Below, piece by piece: positions 1 to 8,533 of a DNA stretch of 64,000 nt (position 1 is its first letter; each line of letters begins with the position of its first letter). The notes beneath the pieces are model-generated. The model was not told the DNA's origin and ran no database searches. It saw only the letters and a list, made by a program, of their open reading frames with translations. The translations under genes and the position numbers were made by a program. Where the stretch lies: positions 248,001 to 312,000 of the forward strand of contig NZ_FRBR01000002.1 of NCBI RefSeq assembly GCF_900142665.1, given 5' to 3'. This DNA comes from Roseovarius pacificus. GTDB lineage: Bacteria; Pseudomonadota; Alphaproteobacteria; Rhodobacterales; Rhodobacteraceae.

Positions 1-1135
1 CCAGCCGTCCGACCAGTAACATGGCCAGACTGGCTACGATCATCGAGACATAGATACCGTAAATCAGTCTTGGATGTTGTTCGAATACCAATGGGCCGGG
101 TTGCACCCCATGCAACATGAAAGCCGACACCAGAATTGCCGCCGAAACGCTGCCCGGCAGGCCGATTGCGAACAATGGAATGAGGCTTGCGGGGAGAACC
201 GCATTGTCGGCGGACTCGGTCGCGACCACGCCCTTGAGATCGCCCTCACCATAGCTGTCCCCCGATTTTGCCAGACGTTTGTTGATGGCATAAGACAGAA
301 AGGCCCCGATGGTCGGGCCCAGGCCGGGGATGATCCCTGCGGCAATACCGATGCCCGTTGCGCGAAGTGAAACCGGGAAAACCCGTTTGATGTCGCTGAA
401 GGCGATTCGTTTGTTGGTCTCTGGCTGAAACCGGCTGGATTCCGAGGCTTCTGCGCGATTGGCAAACAAGGTTTGAACCTGTGTCAGCATTTCCGTGAAG
501 GCCAACATCCCGACAGTCGCGGCGATCAGGGGTATGCCGTCGAAAAGTTCGATATTGCCGAAGGTCATACGAGGTGTGGCGCTTTCGGGGTCCAGTCCAA
601 CCGTCGCCAGGAAAAGCCCCAGCACACCGGAAATGATACCCCGGGAAAGCGAGGTGCCGGATAGTGCCGCGATGAAGCTGAGGGCAAAGATCATGACGGC
701 TGTCATTTCCACAGGCCCCATTTTTAACGCGAATTGCGCCAGCGAGGCGGCCAGAAGGATGAGAACCAGGGTTGCCATCAAATCACCGAATACGGAGGCA
801 TAAAGCGCGATTTTCAATGCACGCGTGGCTTCGCCTTTTTGGGCAAGTGGATACCCGTCGAATGTCGTGGCTGCCGAACTGGGCTCTCCGGGGGTGTTGA
901 GCAAAATAGCCCCGGTGGCTCCTCCTGCCGCACTTGCTTTTGTGACCCCGACGAGAAAGGCGATCGCTCCAATCGGAGTCATGGCATAGGTAAGAGGTAC
1001 GGCGACAGACAATGCGGCCGGGCGGCTGAGGCCGGGAAGGACCCCGACCAGATAGCCGAGAAAAATTCCCCCGATGACGGACAGAATGGACGAAAGCGTG
1101 AGTGCGTCTTGAGCGCCTTGAATAAACAGGTCCAT
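1..1135 (-). CDS. tctA: TTT-family permease TctA, truncated by window edge
   Basis: This is the large inner-membrane permease of a tripartite tricarboxylate transporter, which passes a carboxylate delivered by a TctC protein. The frame opens with ATG at 1135 (MDLFIQGAQDAL) and stays open for 378 codons to the left edge, so roughly 120 C-terminal residues of the usual ~500 are out of view. Family signatures are visible: LPGLSRPAALS early, NTPGEPSSAATTFDGYPL, and GIIPGLGPTIGAFLSY. It is the last gene in tctC-tctB-tctA order, 116 nt after tctB; the ribosome site is weak (GAAAG). Substrate cannot be read from the sequence. Confidence 0.9.
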   Translation of the reverse strand, partial: MDLFIQGAQDALTLSSILSVIGGIFLGYLVGVLPGLSRPAALSVAVPLTYAMTPIGAIAFLVGVTKASAAGGATGAILLNTPGEPSSAATTFDGYPLAQKGEATRALKIALYASVFGDLMATLVLILLAASLAQFALKMGPVEMTAVMIFALSFIAALSGTSLSRGIISGVLGLFLATVGLDPESATPRMTFGNIELFDGIPLIAATVGMLAFTEMLTQVQTLFANRAEASESSRFQPETNKRIAFSDIKRVFPVSLRATGIGIAAGIIPGLGPTIGAFLSYAINKRLAKSGDSYGEGDLKGVVATESADNAVLPASLIPLFAIGLPGSVSAAILVSAFMLHGVQPGPLVFEQHPRLIYGIYVSMIVASLAMLLVGRL

Positions 1136-1251
1136 GGAACTTTCATTTTTTCTGCCCCGGTCAATTCATAAAAACCAAGGCTTTTGCGTCATATTCCGAC
1201 TATACCGGGAGGTGTCTCGCGGTGCAGCGGCGTATCCCTTTGTTTCGTGGC

Positions 1252-1719
1252 TTACAGCCCCGACCATTCGACGAGCAAAAGCAGAAGAACGGCAAGAAGG
1301 CCCAATCCGAAAAGAGCGGAGGGACGTCGTTCGCCAACTGCGAGAGTGGCCAGAAAAAAGAGAATGGCACCACCGATAATCATGCCGAACCAGGAGATCG
1401 CTATCGTGCCGAGGAAGGTTGCCAGAACAAGAAGGACAACTCCCCAAAGCCCCTTGGTCGAAGGCCGTTCTTCGTGATGTCCGTCACGCAGCCGAATGAG
1501 ATCGAACAGGAGCGTTACTATGGCAAGTATACCGATCACAGTAGCGGTCAGATTCGGCACCATGCGCGGGGAAAGGCCGAAGTTATTGCTGTCGTTCGTT
1601 CCGTTCGGGATCACGACGAAAAGGACCAGAAGGCAGAGGCCCAGAACGATGATGAATTCGACAAAGGGCCAGGTCCGAAGACGAGGCCCGATTTGCCGAT
1701 TTTTCGAACTGTGCGGCAT
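1252..1719 (-). CDS. tctB: TTT-family small permease TctB
   Basis: Small membrane subunit of the same tripartite transporter, 155 residues, the usual TctB size. Four hydrophobic stretches are visible (about 20-40, 55-75, 92-118 and 130-152), with a charged HHEERPSTKG loop in the middle. Its ATG follows directly on the TAA of tctC (the junction reads ATGGAATAAATG), so translation is very likely coupled. TctB proteins are poorly conserved, so the call rests on size, membrane pattern and position between tctC and tctA. Confidence 0.85.
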   Translation of the reverse strand: MPHSSKNRQIGPRLRTWPFVEFIIVLGLCLLVLFVVIPNGTNDSNNFGLSPRMVPNLTATVIGILAIVTLLFDLIRLRDGHHEERPSTKGLWGVVLLVLATFLGTIAISWFGMIIGGAILFFLATLAVGERRPSALFGLGLLAVLLLLLVEWSGL

Positions 1720-2655
1720 TTATTCCATTGCCGCCTTGAATTGAGCGTCCTGTGCGCGGATTTGGGCATCGAAATCATCGCCTGTCAGAGTGAAGCTGCC
1801 CATATTGCGCTTGGCGAGAACATCGAGGACCGTCGGGGATTTCGCAGCCTCACTGAACGCCGCCACCAATGCATCCTTTGCTTCGGACGGGATTCCTGCC
1901 GGGGCGACAAAGATCACCATGTTCACATTGGAAACGTCGTAGCCGAGACTTTTGAGTGTCGGACTGTCTTCGAAGCCAGGAACCGGGTCCGTTCCCAGGC
2001 CCGCGAGTATCATGAGATCGCCTGCGGCAGCCTGCGCGTAGTAAGCGCCTGAACTATAGGCAAAATCGACATGTCCGCCAAGAACTTCGGCAACTGCTTC
2101 GGCCCCGCCTTTGGTTGGTACGGGTTTAAGCAAAATTCCCTCTTGTTCGGAAATGCTCTTGGTCACGATGCGGTCAAGCGATGTCGTCGAGGCATAGGTC
2201 AGCCCGTCAGGGGCCTCCCTGGCTGCGCTGACCACGTCGGAAAAGTCGTTCCAGCCGCGCGATGGCAGGGCAACGAGTGCTTCCGGAAAGACGCCAAAGG
2301 CGCCAATATATTCGAAGTCGTCAATGCCATAACTGACTGCCGAGGCATGAGGGTCGAACGAGACCGTCGTGGAAATCGCAGCCGCCAGATTATATCCGTC
2401 AGCGGGTTTTGCCATGAGCGCCGTCAAGGCAAGCCCGCCCCCGGCACCCGGCTGGTTTTCCACCACAATCGCCTCGCCAAGGGCAGATGACAACGCATCT
2501 GTCGCAGCCCGTGTGATGGTATCGACGCCGCCGCCTGGTCCAAAGCCAACCGTGATCGTTACTTCTTTCTCTGGAAATTCGGCAAAGGCCGGGCCGGCCG
2601 TGATGGCTATTCCAAAACATAAACTAACAATTGGCGTCCGTATCGACTTCAGCAT
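1720..2655 (-). CDS. tctC: TTT-family periplasmic binding protein TctC
   Basis: Solute-binding protein of the tripartite transporter, 311 residues, exported to the periplasm. I start it at the ATG at 2655 (MLKSIRTPIVSLC) because an AGAGGA ribosome site lies just upstream and a normal Sec signal peptide ending AGPAFA follows; a longer frame to 2709 would bury that signal. Family motifs: VGFGPGGGVDTITRA, VENQPGAGG and PADGYNLA. It leads the tctC-tctB-tctA operon. The large number of TctC paralogues in proteobacteria prevents a substrate call. Confidence 0.9.
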   Translation of the reverse strand: MLKSIRTPIVSLCFGIAITAGPAFAEFPEKEVTITVGFGPGGGVDTITRAATDALSSALGEAIVVENQPGAGGGLALTALMAKPADGYNLAAAISTTVSFDPHASAVSYGIDDFEYIGAFGVFPEALVALPSRGWNDFSDVVSAAREAPDGLTYASTTSLDRIVTKSISEQEGILLKPVPTKGGAEAVAEVLGGHVDFAYSSGAYYAQAAAGDLMILAGLGTDPVPGFEDSPTLKSLGYDVSNVNMVIFVAPAGIPSEAKDALVAAFSEAAKSPTVLDVLAKRNMGSFTLTGDDFDAQIRAQDAQFKAAME

Positions 2656-2875
2656 GATAAAATCCTCTCTGTTATCACCGCTTAGATTATCGGTATCGTG
2701 TCTTGCCACGATGAAAACCGTGATCCTTTATGCTGTCCAATGCATTTTTTGGGGAGGAATATATGTTTTGTATGCATAATCATGTTCTGTTGGTTAATCG
2801 TGGCCTCCGCCTGGCCGAGTTTATTGTCGTGTTCACTTTTCAGGCAATGCCAATGGGTCAAAGCATGTTTTTTGA
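2656..2875. other. intergenic region, promoter side of tctC
   Basis: This stretch holds the AGAGGA ribosome site of tctC next to 2655 and is otherwise AT-richer than the genes around it. No gene, repeat or terminator could be supported here. It ends against a transposase remnant, so part of it may be insertion-sequence flank. Confidence 0.5.
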
Positions 2876-3118
2876 TCACCTCGGTGATACTGCCTGACAA
2901 ATCTGAACCAGTCCAGGTTGGGTCAGGGGGAGCAGTCTCTTGCGCCATGCAAAGATTGCGCCCTTCGGCGAGAGCAGCGGCGTGTTTTGTTCGGTATTCG
3001 ATCCTGAGTAGAGGCTTTGCCTGGAGTTGAACAAATTGTAGATTGAGGCGTGAAGGGCGGCGGGTTTATGCAGAGTTCGCACAGGCCGAAAGCGCAACAT
3101 CGCCCGCTTTCGCCGGCC
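2876..3118 (-). pseudogene. IS6-family transposase C-terminal remnant
   Basis: An open stretch of about 80 codons reads GRRKRAMLRFRPVRTL, then HKPAALHASIYNLFN, then FAWRKRL. This matches the C-terminal end of IS6/IS26-type DDE transposases (RRERAM-RFRS-KTLQKF...HNHFN...EWR). An in-frame TGA at 3119-3121 lies just before it and the catalytic core is missing, so it is a dead fragment. It sits between the first TTT operon and the cyanate regulator, marking an old insertion or rearrangement point. Confidence 0.75.
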
Positions 3119-3155
3119 TCACGTCAGGTTGCGCCGACACTCCCATCGCGTTTTG

Positions 3156-5102
3156 TCATGTTATTTGGGTAGGATGGCGCCAACGCGGCCCCCCCCCGGT
3201 TTTCTCTGACGGTGCCCCTTCATGTTGCAGCCGATTTGGGATGTCCCACTCGCTCGGATCGATCTGAAAACGGCGTATCCGGGAATAGAGTGTCGTAGGC
3301 TGGACCCCGAGAAGCTCCGCAGCGCCGCCGGACCCCGACACTTTGCCTCCGGTTTCCCTCAGACAGGCAACAAGGTTGTTGCGGATCATGCTGTCGATTT
3401 CTGCCTGGGTCCGTATTTGAACGGCGTCGCTGCGGGCCGCACCGGGGGATGTGCCGAGTTCAAGAATAATCTTGCCTCCTCCCGAAACGATTGCCGCCCG
3501 TTCTACGACGTTCCGCAATTCGCGCACGTTGCCGGGCCAGCGATACTCCATCATCTGTTGTACCGCCCGCTCGGTGATGATGGGTTGTGAAAGGTTGAGC
3601 CGGCGGCATGTCACTTCGAGCAGATGCGAGGCCAGCAGGGGAATGTCTTCGGGGCGGTCACGCAGCGGTGCGCATGAGATCGGGAAAACATTCAGGAAAA
3701 ACAGCAGATCTTCACGCAGCTTGCCGGACTTCACCGCGTTTTCCGGGGTATCGGTCATTGCTGCGATCACATGCAGATCAAGCGCCTTGGCCCGGGTATC
3801 GCCAAGGCGTGTCACGCTGCCGGTTTGCAGGGTTTGCAGCAGTCTTCCCTGTGTTTCAAAGGGGAGCTCCGAGATGTCATCAAGGAAAAGCGTCCCGCCA
3901 TGGGCCAGTTCAAGTTTTCCGGGCTTGTCCCTTATCGAGCCGGGAAACGCACCGCGCACTTGTCCGAAAAGCTCGGTTTCGACCTCATCGGTCGAAATTG
4001 CACCGCATTTAAAATATATCATTGCCCGACGAGAGCGGGCGCTGGCCTTGTGAATGGCGTTCGCCACAAGGGCTTTGCCCGTGCCTGTCTCGCCGGTAAT
4101 CAGGACCGTCGCATCCGTCGGTGCGACGAGGTCGATCCTTGCCCGGACCTGTTTTATCGCCGAGGATGTTCCGACAATGTCGTGATGCGCTCTCTCCGAA
4201 GTGATGGCTTCCTGAAGATAAGCGTTTTCCTGTTCGAGCTTGTCTCGCAGCGATGCGACCTCTTTCAACGCATCGTGCAGTTTGCGTTCGTTTTCCTTTC
4301 TTTCGGTTATATCGCGGAAAATTACCACGGCGCCGACCAGAACCTGTTGATCGTAGATCGGTGTCGAAACGTATTCGACCCGGATCGGCTTGCCGTCCTT
4401 GCGCCAGAAGACCTCGTTGTCGATACGATTGACCTGCTCGAAACGGAACGACTGGTAAATCTTGCATTCGTGTGCAGGGTAGCTTTCGCCGTTGAGATGA
4501 TGGTGGTGGATGAGCGCGTGAATGTTTCGGCCCAGAAGGTCTTCAGTCGTCCAGCCCAGCATCTCGCGCGCGGCACGGTTTACGAAGGTCGTCTTTCCTT
4601 CGGCGTTCACACCATAAATTCCTTCGCCCGCTGCGTTGAGGATCAACTGATTTTCTCGTTCCAGTTCGGTGAAAAACCGTTCTGCGCGCTTCCATTCAAT
4701 CAAGCCGGCGCGGTGCATCTCGGCGGTTTCGGTAATCGCCGTGCGGGTTCCGAATGCTTCGAGATCTGTCAGGAGCAACAGTATGCAGCCCGGATGTTCG
4801 CGCAACTGACGCCCACGGATTTCGCAACGCAGGGTGTCCCCGGCGACCGGTATGAGATCTATGTCCCGCGTCCAGGCTTCGCCACGGTGGTCGACCTCTT
4901 CTATGAACACGATGAAGCGCGGCAAAGAGGCCCCTGCGAAAGGTGAAAAGCGGGCTGGTGCCGGGTGATCGGGAGCCCCCCCTAACAGGGTGGCGGCGGC
5001 GGGATTCCATGCCAGGACGGAGTCTGTCCGCGTATCCAGAATCAGAGAGGGCTCGGGCAGGTCTGCCAGAAAGGAAATGATCGGTGCGGCGCCTGATGAC
5101 AT
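3156..5102 (-). CDS. NtrC/sigma54-type regulator with altered AAA+ motifs
   Basis: A 648-residue regulator: an N-terminal PAS-like region (about 1-120), a second PAS domain (about 150-268), a coiled stretch (270-300), an AAA+ domain (about 305-540) and a Fis-type helix-turn-helix (about 585-612). Walker A is GETGTGKA (337-344). Key positions depart from working sigma54 activators: GAFTGA is GAFPGS (384-389), the Walker B DE is DD (408-409), and the second arginine finger is Phe (LREDLLFFLN, 463-471). It is divergent from the cyanate operon, which it probably controls in response to a small ligand on the PAS domains. Whether it works with sigma54 is doubtful. Confidence 0.85.
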   Translation of the reverse strand: MSSGAAPIISFLADLPEPSLILDTRTDSVLAWNPAAATLLGGAPDHPAPARFSPFAGASLPRFIVFIEEVDHRGEAWTRDIDLIPVAGDTLRCEIRGRQLREHPGCILLLLTDLEAFGTRTAITETAEMHRAGLIEWKRAERFFTELERENQLILNAAGEGIYGVNAEGKTTFVNRAAREMLGWTTEDLLGRNIHALIHHHHLNGESYPAHECKIYQSFRFEQVNRIDNEVFWRKDGKPIRVEYVSTPIYDQQVLVGAVVIFRDITERKENERKLHDALKEVASLRDKLEQENAYLQEAITSERAHHDIVGTSSAIKQVRARIDLVAPTDATVLITGETGTGKALVANAIHKASARSRRAMIYFKCGAISTDEVETELFGQVRGAFPGSIRDKPGKLELAHGGTLFLDDISELPFETQGRLLQTLQTGSVTRLGDTRAKALDLHVIAAMTDTPENAVKSGKLREDLLFFLNVFPISCAPLRDRPEDIPLLASHLLEVTCRRLNLSQPIITERAVQQMMEYRWPGNVRELRNVVERAAIVSGGGKIILELGTSPGAARSDAVQIRTQAEIDSMIRNNLVACLRETGGKVSGSGGAAELLGVQPTTLYSRIRRFQIDPSEWDIPNRLQHEGAPSEKTGGGPRWRHPTQIT

Positions 5103-5136
5103 GGTGTGAGCTTAGCAGGAAACGCATGCAGAAATA

Positions 5137-5148
5137 ACGAAATTTCGT
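5137..5148. promoter_or_regulatory. 12-bp palindrome between regulator and cyanate operon
   Basis: ACGAAATTTCGT is a perfect palindrome in the 202-bp gap between the divergent regulator (start 5102) and the cyanate-uptake operon (start 5305). It lies 35 bp from the regulator start and is a candidate operator. I could not find a convincing -24/-12 promoter (GG-N10-GC) in this gap. Confidence 0.35.
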
Positions 5149-5304
5149 AAATTATGAAAAATAGTAATTTTCCGGCACCGTGAAATTCATTCAAGATGTT
5201 GTTTTGTATTTGTTTTATGTGACTGCGGAAATTTTGGGCACAGGCTTTCGAACAGGCGCGTTCCTTGAAAACATGGAGGCAAATCAAGCCTGAGAGGAAA
5301 GCCA

Positions 5305-6693
5305 ATGACGATCAAGAGCCTTGGAAATCCATATTCTGAAAAGACCGACCTGCGGCATGGGGCGGATTGCGGGTGTGACAACTGCCTCGCCGGACACGGT
5401 CATGATACAGACCATGCCGAACCTGCGACCATGTCCTCAGAAGCGATGTTGGAACGGGCGGTTGAAAGTGCTGTCGTGCGGTCGGTGTTCGGGCAGAACG
5501 ATGTCAGTCGACGGTCTTTCATGGGCATGATGGGCGGTGGCACCTTTGCTGCGGCGCTGGCATCGGTGTTTCCGATGGACAAGGCCAAGGCCGCGATCCT
5601 GGACGAGTTGGGGGCGCCAGAGAAAACCGATCTCAATATCGGGTTCGTCCCCATCACCTGTGCCACACCGATCATCATGGCGCAGCCGATGGGATTTTAC
5701 GAACGCTATGGATTGAACGCCCAGGTCATCAAGACGGCTGGCTGGGCCGTGGCGCGCGACAAGTCTCTGTCCGGTGAGTATGACGCCAGCCACATGCTGA
5801 CACCGATGCCGCTGGCCATGACACTTGGCGCCGGATCGGTGGCCGAACCCTATATCATGCCCGCCGTCGAGAACATCAACGGTCAGGCGATCGTTCTGTC
5901 CAATGAGCATCTCGACAAGCGCGACCCTGCGCAGTGGAAGGGATTCACCTTCGGTGTGCCCTTCGAATACTCGATGCACAATTTCCTTTTGCGCTACTAT
6001 GTGGCTGAATTCGGGCTCGACCCGGATGTCGATATTCAAATCCGGGTCGTGCCGCCGCCCGAGATGGTTGCGAACCTGCGAGCCGGCAACCTTGACGGTT
6101 ACTTGTCGCCCGATCCCTTCAACCAGCGCGCCGTATGGGAAGGGATCGGCTTCATTCACACGCTGACGAAAGATATCTGGGAAGGTCATCCGTGCTGCGC
6201 CTTTGCTGCGCCGCTCTCTTTTGCCGAGCAACTTCCGAATACCTATGGCGCTCTTCTCAAGTCGATCGTCGATGCAACCCAGTACGCGTCCGACCCTGAA
6301 AACCGTAAGGAAATTTCTGCAGCGATCGCGCCGACCAATTATCTCAATCAGCCGGTGCCGGTGATCGAGCAGGTGCTGACCGGGACGTTCGCCGACGGTC
6401 TGGGCGAGGTGCAAAAAGTTCCCGACCGGATCGATTTCGATCCGTTCCCATGGCATTCGATGGGTGTGTGGATTCTGACCCAGATGAAACGCTGGGGCTA
6501 TATTGAAGGCGATGTGGATTACAAGGCTGTCGCCGAGCAGGTCTATCTGGCGGGGGATTGCAAGAAGGTGATGGAAGGCCTGGGATACGAGGCGCCGGAC
6601 GTCACCTACAAATCACATACGATTATGGGCAAGACGTTCGATCCGGCCGAACCTGAAGCGTATGTTCAGAGTTTCCCCATTGGCAAGGCTTGA
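5305..6693 (+). CDS. cynA: Cyanate/nitrate-type ABC substrate-binding protein, Tat-exported
   Basis: Substrate-binding protein of the NrtA/CynA family, 462 residues. An unusual leader carries Cys22, Cys24, Cys27 and a His-rich run (HGHDTDH, 31-37). It is followed by a twin-arginine signal at about 68-71 (SRRSFMGMM) and a hydrophobic stretch, so it should cross the membrane folded. The mature part has the family pattern LNIGFVPITCATPIIMAQ and ends with an aromatic-rich ligand domain. It heads an operon with a permease, an ATPase and cynS, which makes cyanate the most likely substrate. A GAGAGGA ribosome site precedes the ATG. Confidence 0.85.
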   Translation: MTIKSLGNPYSEKTDLRHGADCGCDNCLAGHGHDTDHAEPATMSSEAMLERAVESAVVRSVFGQNDVSRRSFMGMMGGGTFAAALASVFPMDKAKAAILDELGAPEKTDLNIGFVPITCATPIIMAQPMGFYERYGLNAQVIKTAGWAVARDKSLSGEYDASHMLTPMPLAMTLGAGSVAEPYIMPAVENINGQAIVLSNEHLDKRDPAQWKGFTFGVPFEYSMHNFLLRYYVAEFGLDPDVDIQIRVVPPPEMVANLRAGNLDGYLSPDPFNQRAVWEGIGFIHTLTKDIWEGHPCCAFAAPLSFAEQLPNTYGALLKSIVDATQYASDPENRKEISAAIAPTNYLNQPVPVIEQVLTGTFADGLGEVQKVPDRIDFDPFPWHSMGVWILTQMKRWGYIEGDVDYKAVAEQVYLAGDCKKVMEGLGYEAPDVTYKSHTIMGKTFDPAEPEAYVQSFPIGKA

Positions 6694-6696
6694 TCG

Positions 6697-7533
6697 ATGT
6701 TGGAGAATCTTTCGATCAACCAGCGTGCAGCGATCCTGTCGTTCGTGATGCTTGTCGTCGGCCTCCTGATATGGGAGGCCACCATTCCGGCGCAGAAGAC
6801 CGCAGAAGACCTTACTGAATACGAGCTTCTGATGGGCCTCGGCGAAGAACGAGCCGGTGTGCCGCCGCCATCGGATGTACTGGCCAAAGCCTGGGAACAG
6901 CTCAGTAACCCGTTTTATGATGCCGGGCCCAATGACAAAGGGATCGGTATTCAGGTTGGCTATTCGATCTACCGAGTGCTTTCCGGCTATATCATGGCCG
7001 CGCTGGTTGCCATACCGCTGGGCTTTCTGATCGGGATGAGCCAGGTCGCCTACAAAGCGTTCAATCCCTTCATTCAGATTCTCAGGCCGATATCGCCTCT
7101 GGCATGGATGCCTCTGGCACTGTTCGTGATTCAGGATTCCGAGGCCAGTGCGATCTTCGTCATCTTCATATGCTCCATCTGGCCAATGCTCATCAATACG
7201 GCCTTCGGAGTGGCCGGCGTGCGACAGGATTGGGTAAATGTGGCGCGAACCCATGAGTTGGGGAGCCTGAGAACAGCCTTTACCGTGATCCTGCCAGCGG
7301 CAGCGCCCACCATCATTACCGGTATGCGCATCTCGATCGGGATCGCCTGGCTGGTGATCGTCGCTGCCGAGATGCTCGTGGGAGGGACGGGGATTGGCTA
7401 CTATGTCTGGAATGAGTGGAACAATCTCGACCTGACCTCCGTCATCTTCTCCATCCTCGTGATCGGCTTCGTCGGCATGCTGCTGGACTCCGCCTTTGGC
7501 GTCCTGCAACGCGCCGTGGCTTACGCAGAGTAA
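6697..7533 (+). CDS. cynB: Cyanate-type ABC transporter permease
   Basis: Inner-membrane permease of the NrtB/CynB/SsuC family, 278 residues. It starts only 3 nt after the stop of the binding protein. Hydrophobic segments run through the chain, and the ATPase-docking loop is visible around 158-185 (ARTHELGSLRTAFTVILPAAAP), where EAA-type permeases carry EAA-x3-G. It couples the binding protein to the ATPase encoded next. The substrate call comes from the neighbouring cynS. Confidence 0.85.
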   Translation: MLENLSINQRAAILSFVMLVVGLLIWEATIPAQKTAEDLTEYELLMGLGEERAGVPPPSDVLAKAWEQLSNPFYDAGPNDKGIGIQVGYSIYRVLSGYIMAALVAIPLGFLIGMSQVAYKAFNPFIQILRPISPLAWMPLALFVIQDSEASAIFVIFICSIWPMLINTAFGVAGVRQDWVNVARTHELGSLRTAFTVILPAAAPTIITGMRISIGIAWLVIVAAEMLVGGTGIGYYVWNEWNNLDLTSVIFSILVIGFVGMLLDSAFGVLQRAVAYAE

Positions 7534-7544
7534 GGAAACGTCTC

Positions 7545-8459
7545 ATGTCAAAACCTTTCCTCAGCATTGAACGGCTCACGCAGAAATTCCCTGATGGTCA
7601 AGGCGGCGAGCTAACGGTCTTCGAGAACGCCAGTTTCGGGGTCGAAAAAGGAGAGTTCGTCTGCATTCTGGGCCATTCGGGGTGCGGTAAGTCGACGATC
7701 ATGAATATCCTCGCCGGGCTGGCAGAGCCGACATCCGGGGTGGTGAAGATGGATGGGATGGAAGTTTCCGGGCCATCGCTCGATCGCGGCGTGGTCTTCC
7801 AGAACTACTCTCTGTTGCCCTGGCTCTCGGCGCTCAAGAACGTGATCTTCGGGGTCAAGGCCCGACACCCGGACTGGCCCCGTGACAAGGCAGAGGCGCA
7901 TGCGCGCGACTTTCTGGCCAAGGTGGGGCTGGAGGGGGACGTCGTCCATCGCAAACCCAGCCAGTTGTCAGGCGGAATGCGGCAGCGCGTTTCAATTGCG
8001 CGGGCCTTCGCCAATCATCCCAAGTTGTTGCTTCTGGATGAACCCTTCGGTGCGCTCGATGCTCTGACACGGGGTACGATTCAGGATGAATTGCTGAAGA
8101 TTTGGGGCGGTACCGAGCAGACGGTTTTCATGATCACCCATGACATCGATGAAGCTATTTTGCTGGCGGATCGCATCTTGCTGATGACGAACGGTCCTTT
8201 CGCCAGAGTCGCGGAATCGGTGGAGATCACAATCCCGCGGCCGCGTAACCGAACCGAAATCGTAGAGCATCCGAATTACTATGCGATCCGGAATCATCTG
8301 GTTCATTTTCTGGGCAGCCGGTCGAAGGAGCTGGCCGGTCAGAAGGTCGATGGCGATGACCTGCGCCCCGATACGGTGCGGATCGATCAGGCCGGTATTG
8401 TGACCGATAGCCCTGGAGATGCGCGCAGCAGTCCACGGCTGCACGCCGTCAATGACTGA
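7545..8459 (+). CDS. cynD: Cyanate-type ABC transporter ATPase
   Basis: Cytoplasmic ATPase of the NrtD/CynD/SsuB family, 304 residues. The start at 7545 (MSKPFLSIERL) is preceded by AAGGAAA; a frame open to 7416 overlaps the permease and is not used. Motifs in order: Walker A GHSGCGKS, Q-loop FQNYSLLPW, signature LSGGMRQRVSIARA, Walker B LLLLDEPFGALD and the switch histidine in FMITHDIDEA. About 60 residues after the core form the usual C-terminal tail. It ends in the left arm of a hairpin that precedes cynS. Confidence 0.9.
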   Translation: MSKPFLSIERLTQKFPDGQGGELTVFENASFGVEKGEFVCILGHSGCGKSTIMNILAGLAEPTSGVVKMDGMEVSGPSLDRGVVFQNYSLLPWLSALKNVIFGVKARHPDWPRDKAEAHARDFLAKVGLEGDVVHRKPSQLSGGMRQRVSIARAFANHPKLLLLDEPFGALDALTRGTIQDELLKIWGGTEQTVFMITHDIDEAILLADRILLMTNGPFARVAESVEITIPRPRNRTEIVEHPNYYAIRNHLVHFLGSRSKELAGQKVDGDDLRPDTVRIDQAGIVTDSPGDARSSPRLHAVND

Positions 8460-8472
8460 GGGCGTGCAGCCG
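8436..8472 (+). promoter_or_regulatory. Intercistronic hairpin between cynD and cynS
   Basis: The arms CGGCTGCACGCC (8436-8447) and GGCGTGCAGCCG (8461-8472) form a perfect 12-bp stem around a 13-nt loop holding the cynD stop. No T-run follows, so it is more likely an mRNA processing or stability element, or a partial terminator, than a full stop. It could set cynS levels apart from the transporter. Confidence 0.5.
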
Positions 8473-8533
8473 ATGCGGTGCCGGTCGTTAAGTCCGGTAA
8501 GTGATGACTGCCAAACACGGAAGGAGCAAACAA

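Noticed and set aside
3771..4946. 391-codon open frame on the plus strand opposite the NtrC-type regulator
   Set aside because: It lies fully inside the regulator gene in an antisense frame, has no family-like sequence and no ribosome site; long antisense frames are expected at this GC content.
5103..5304. A sigma54 (-24/-12) promoter before the cyanate operon
   Set aside because: Candidate stretches such as GGGCACAGGCTTTCG lack the GG-N10-GC spacing.
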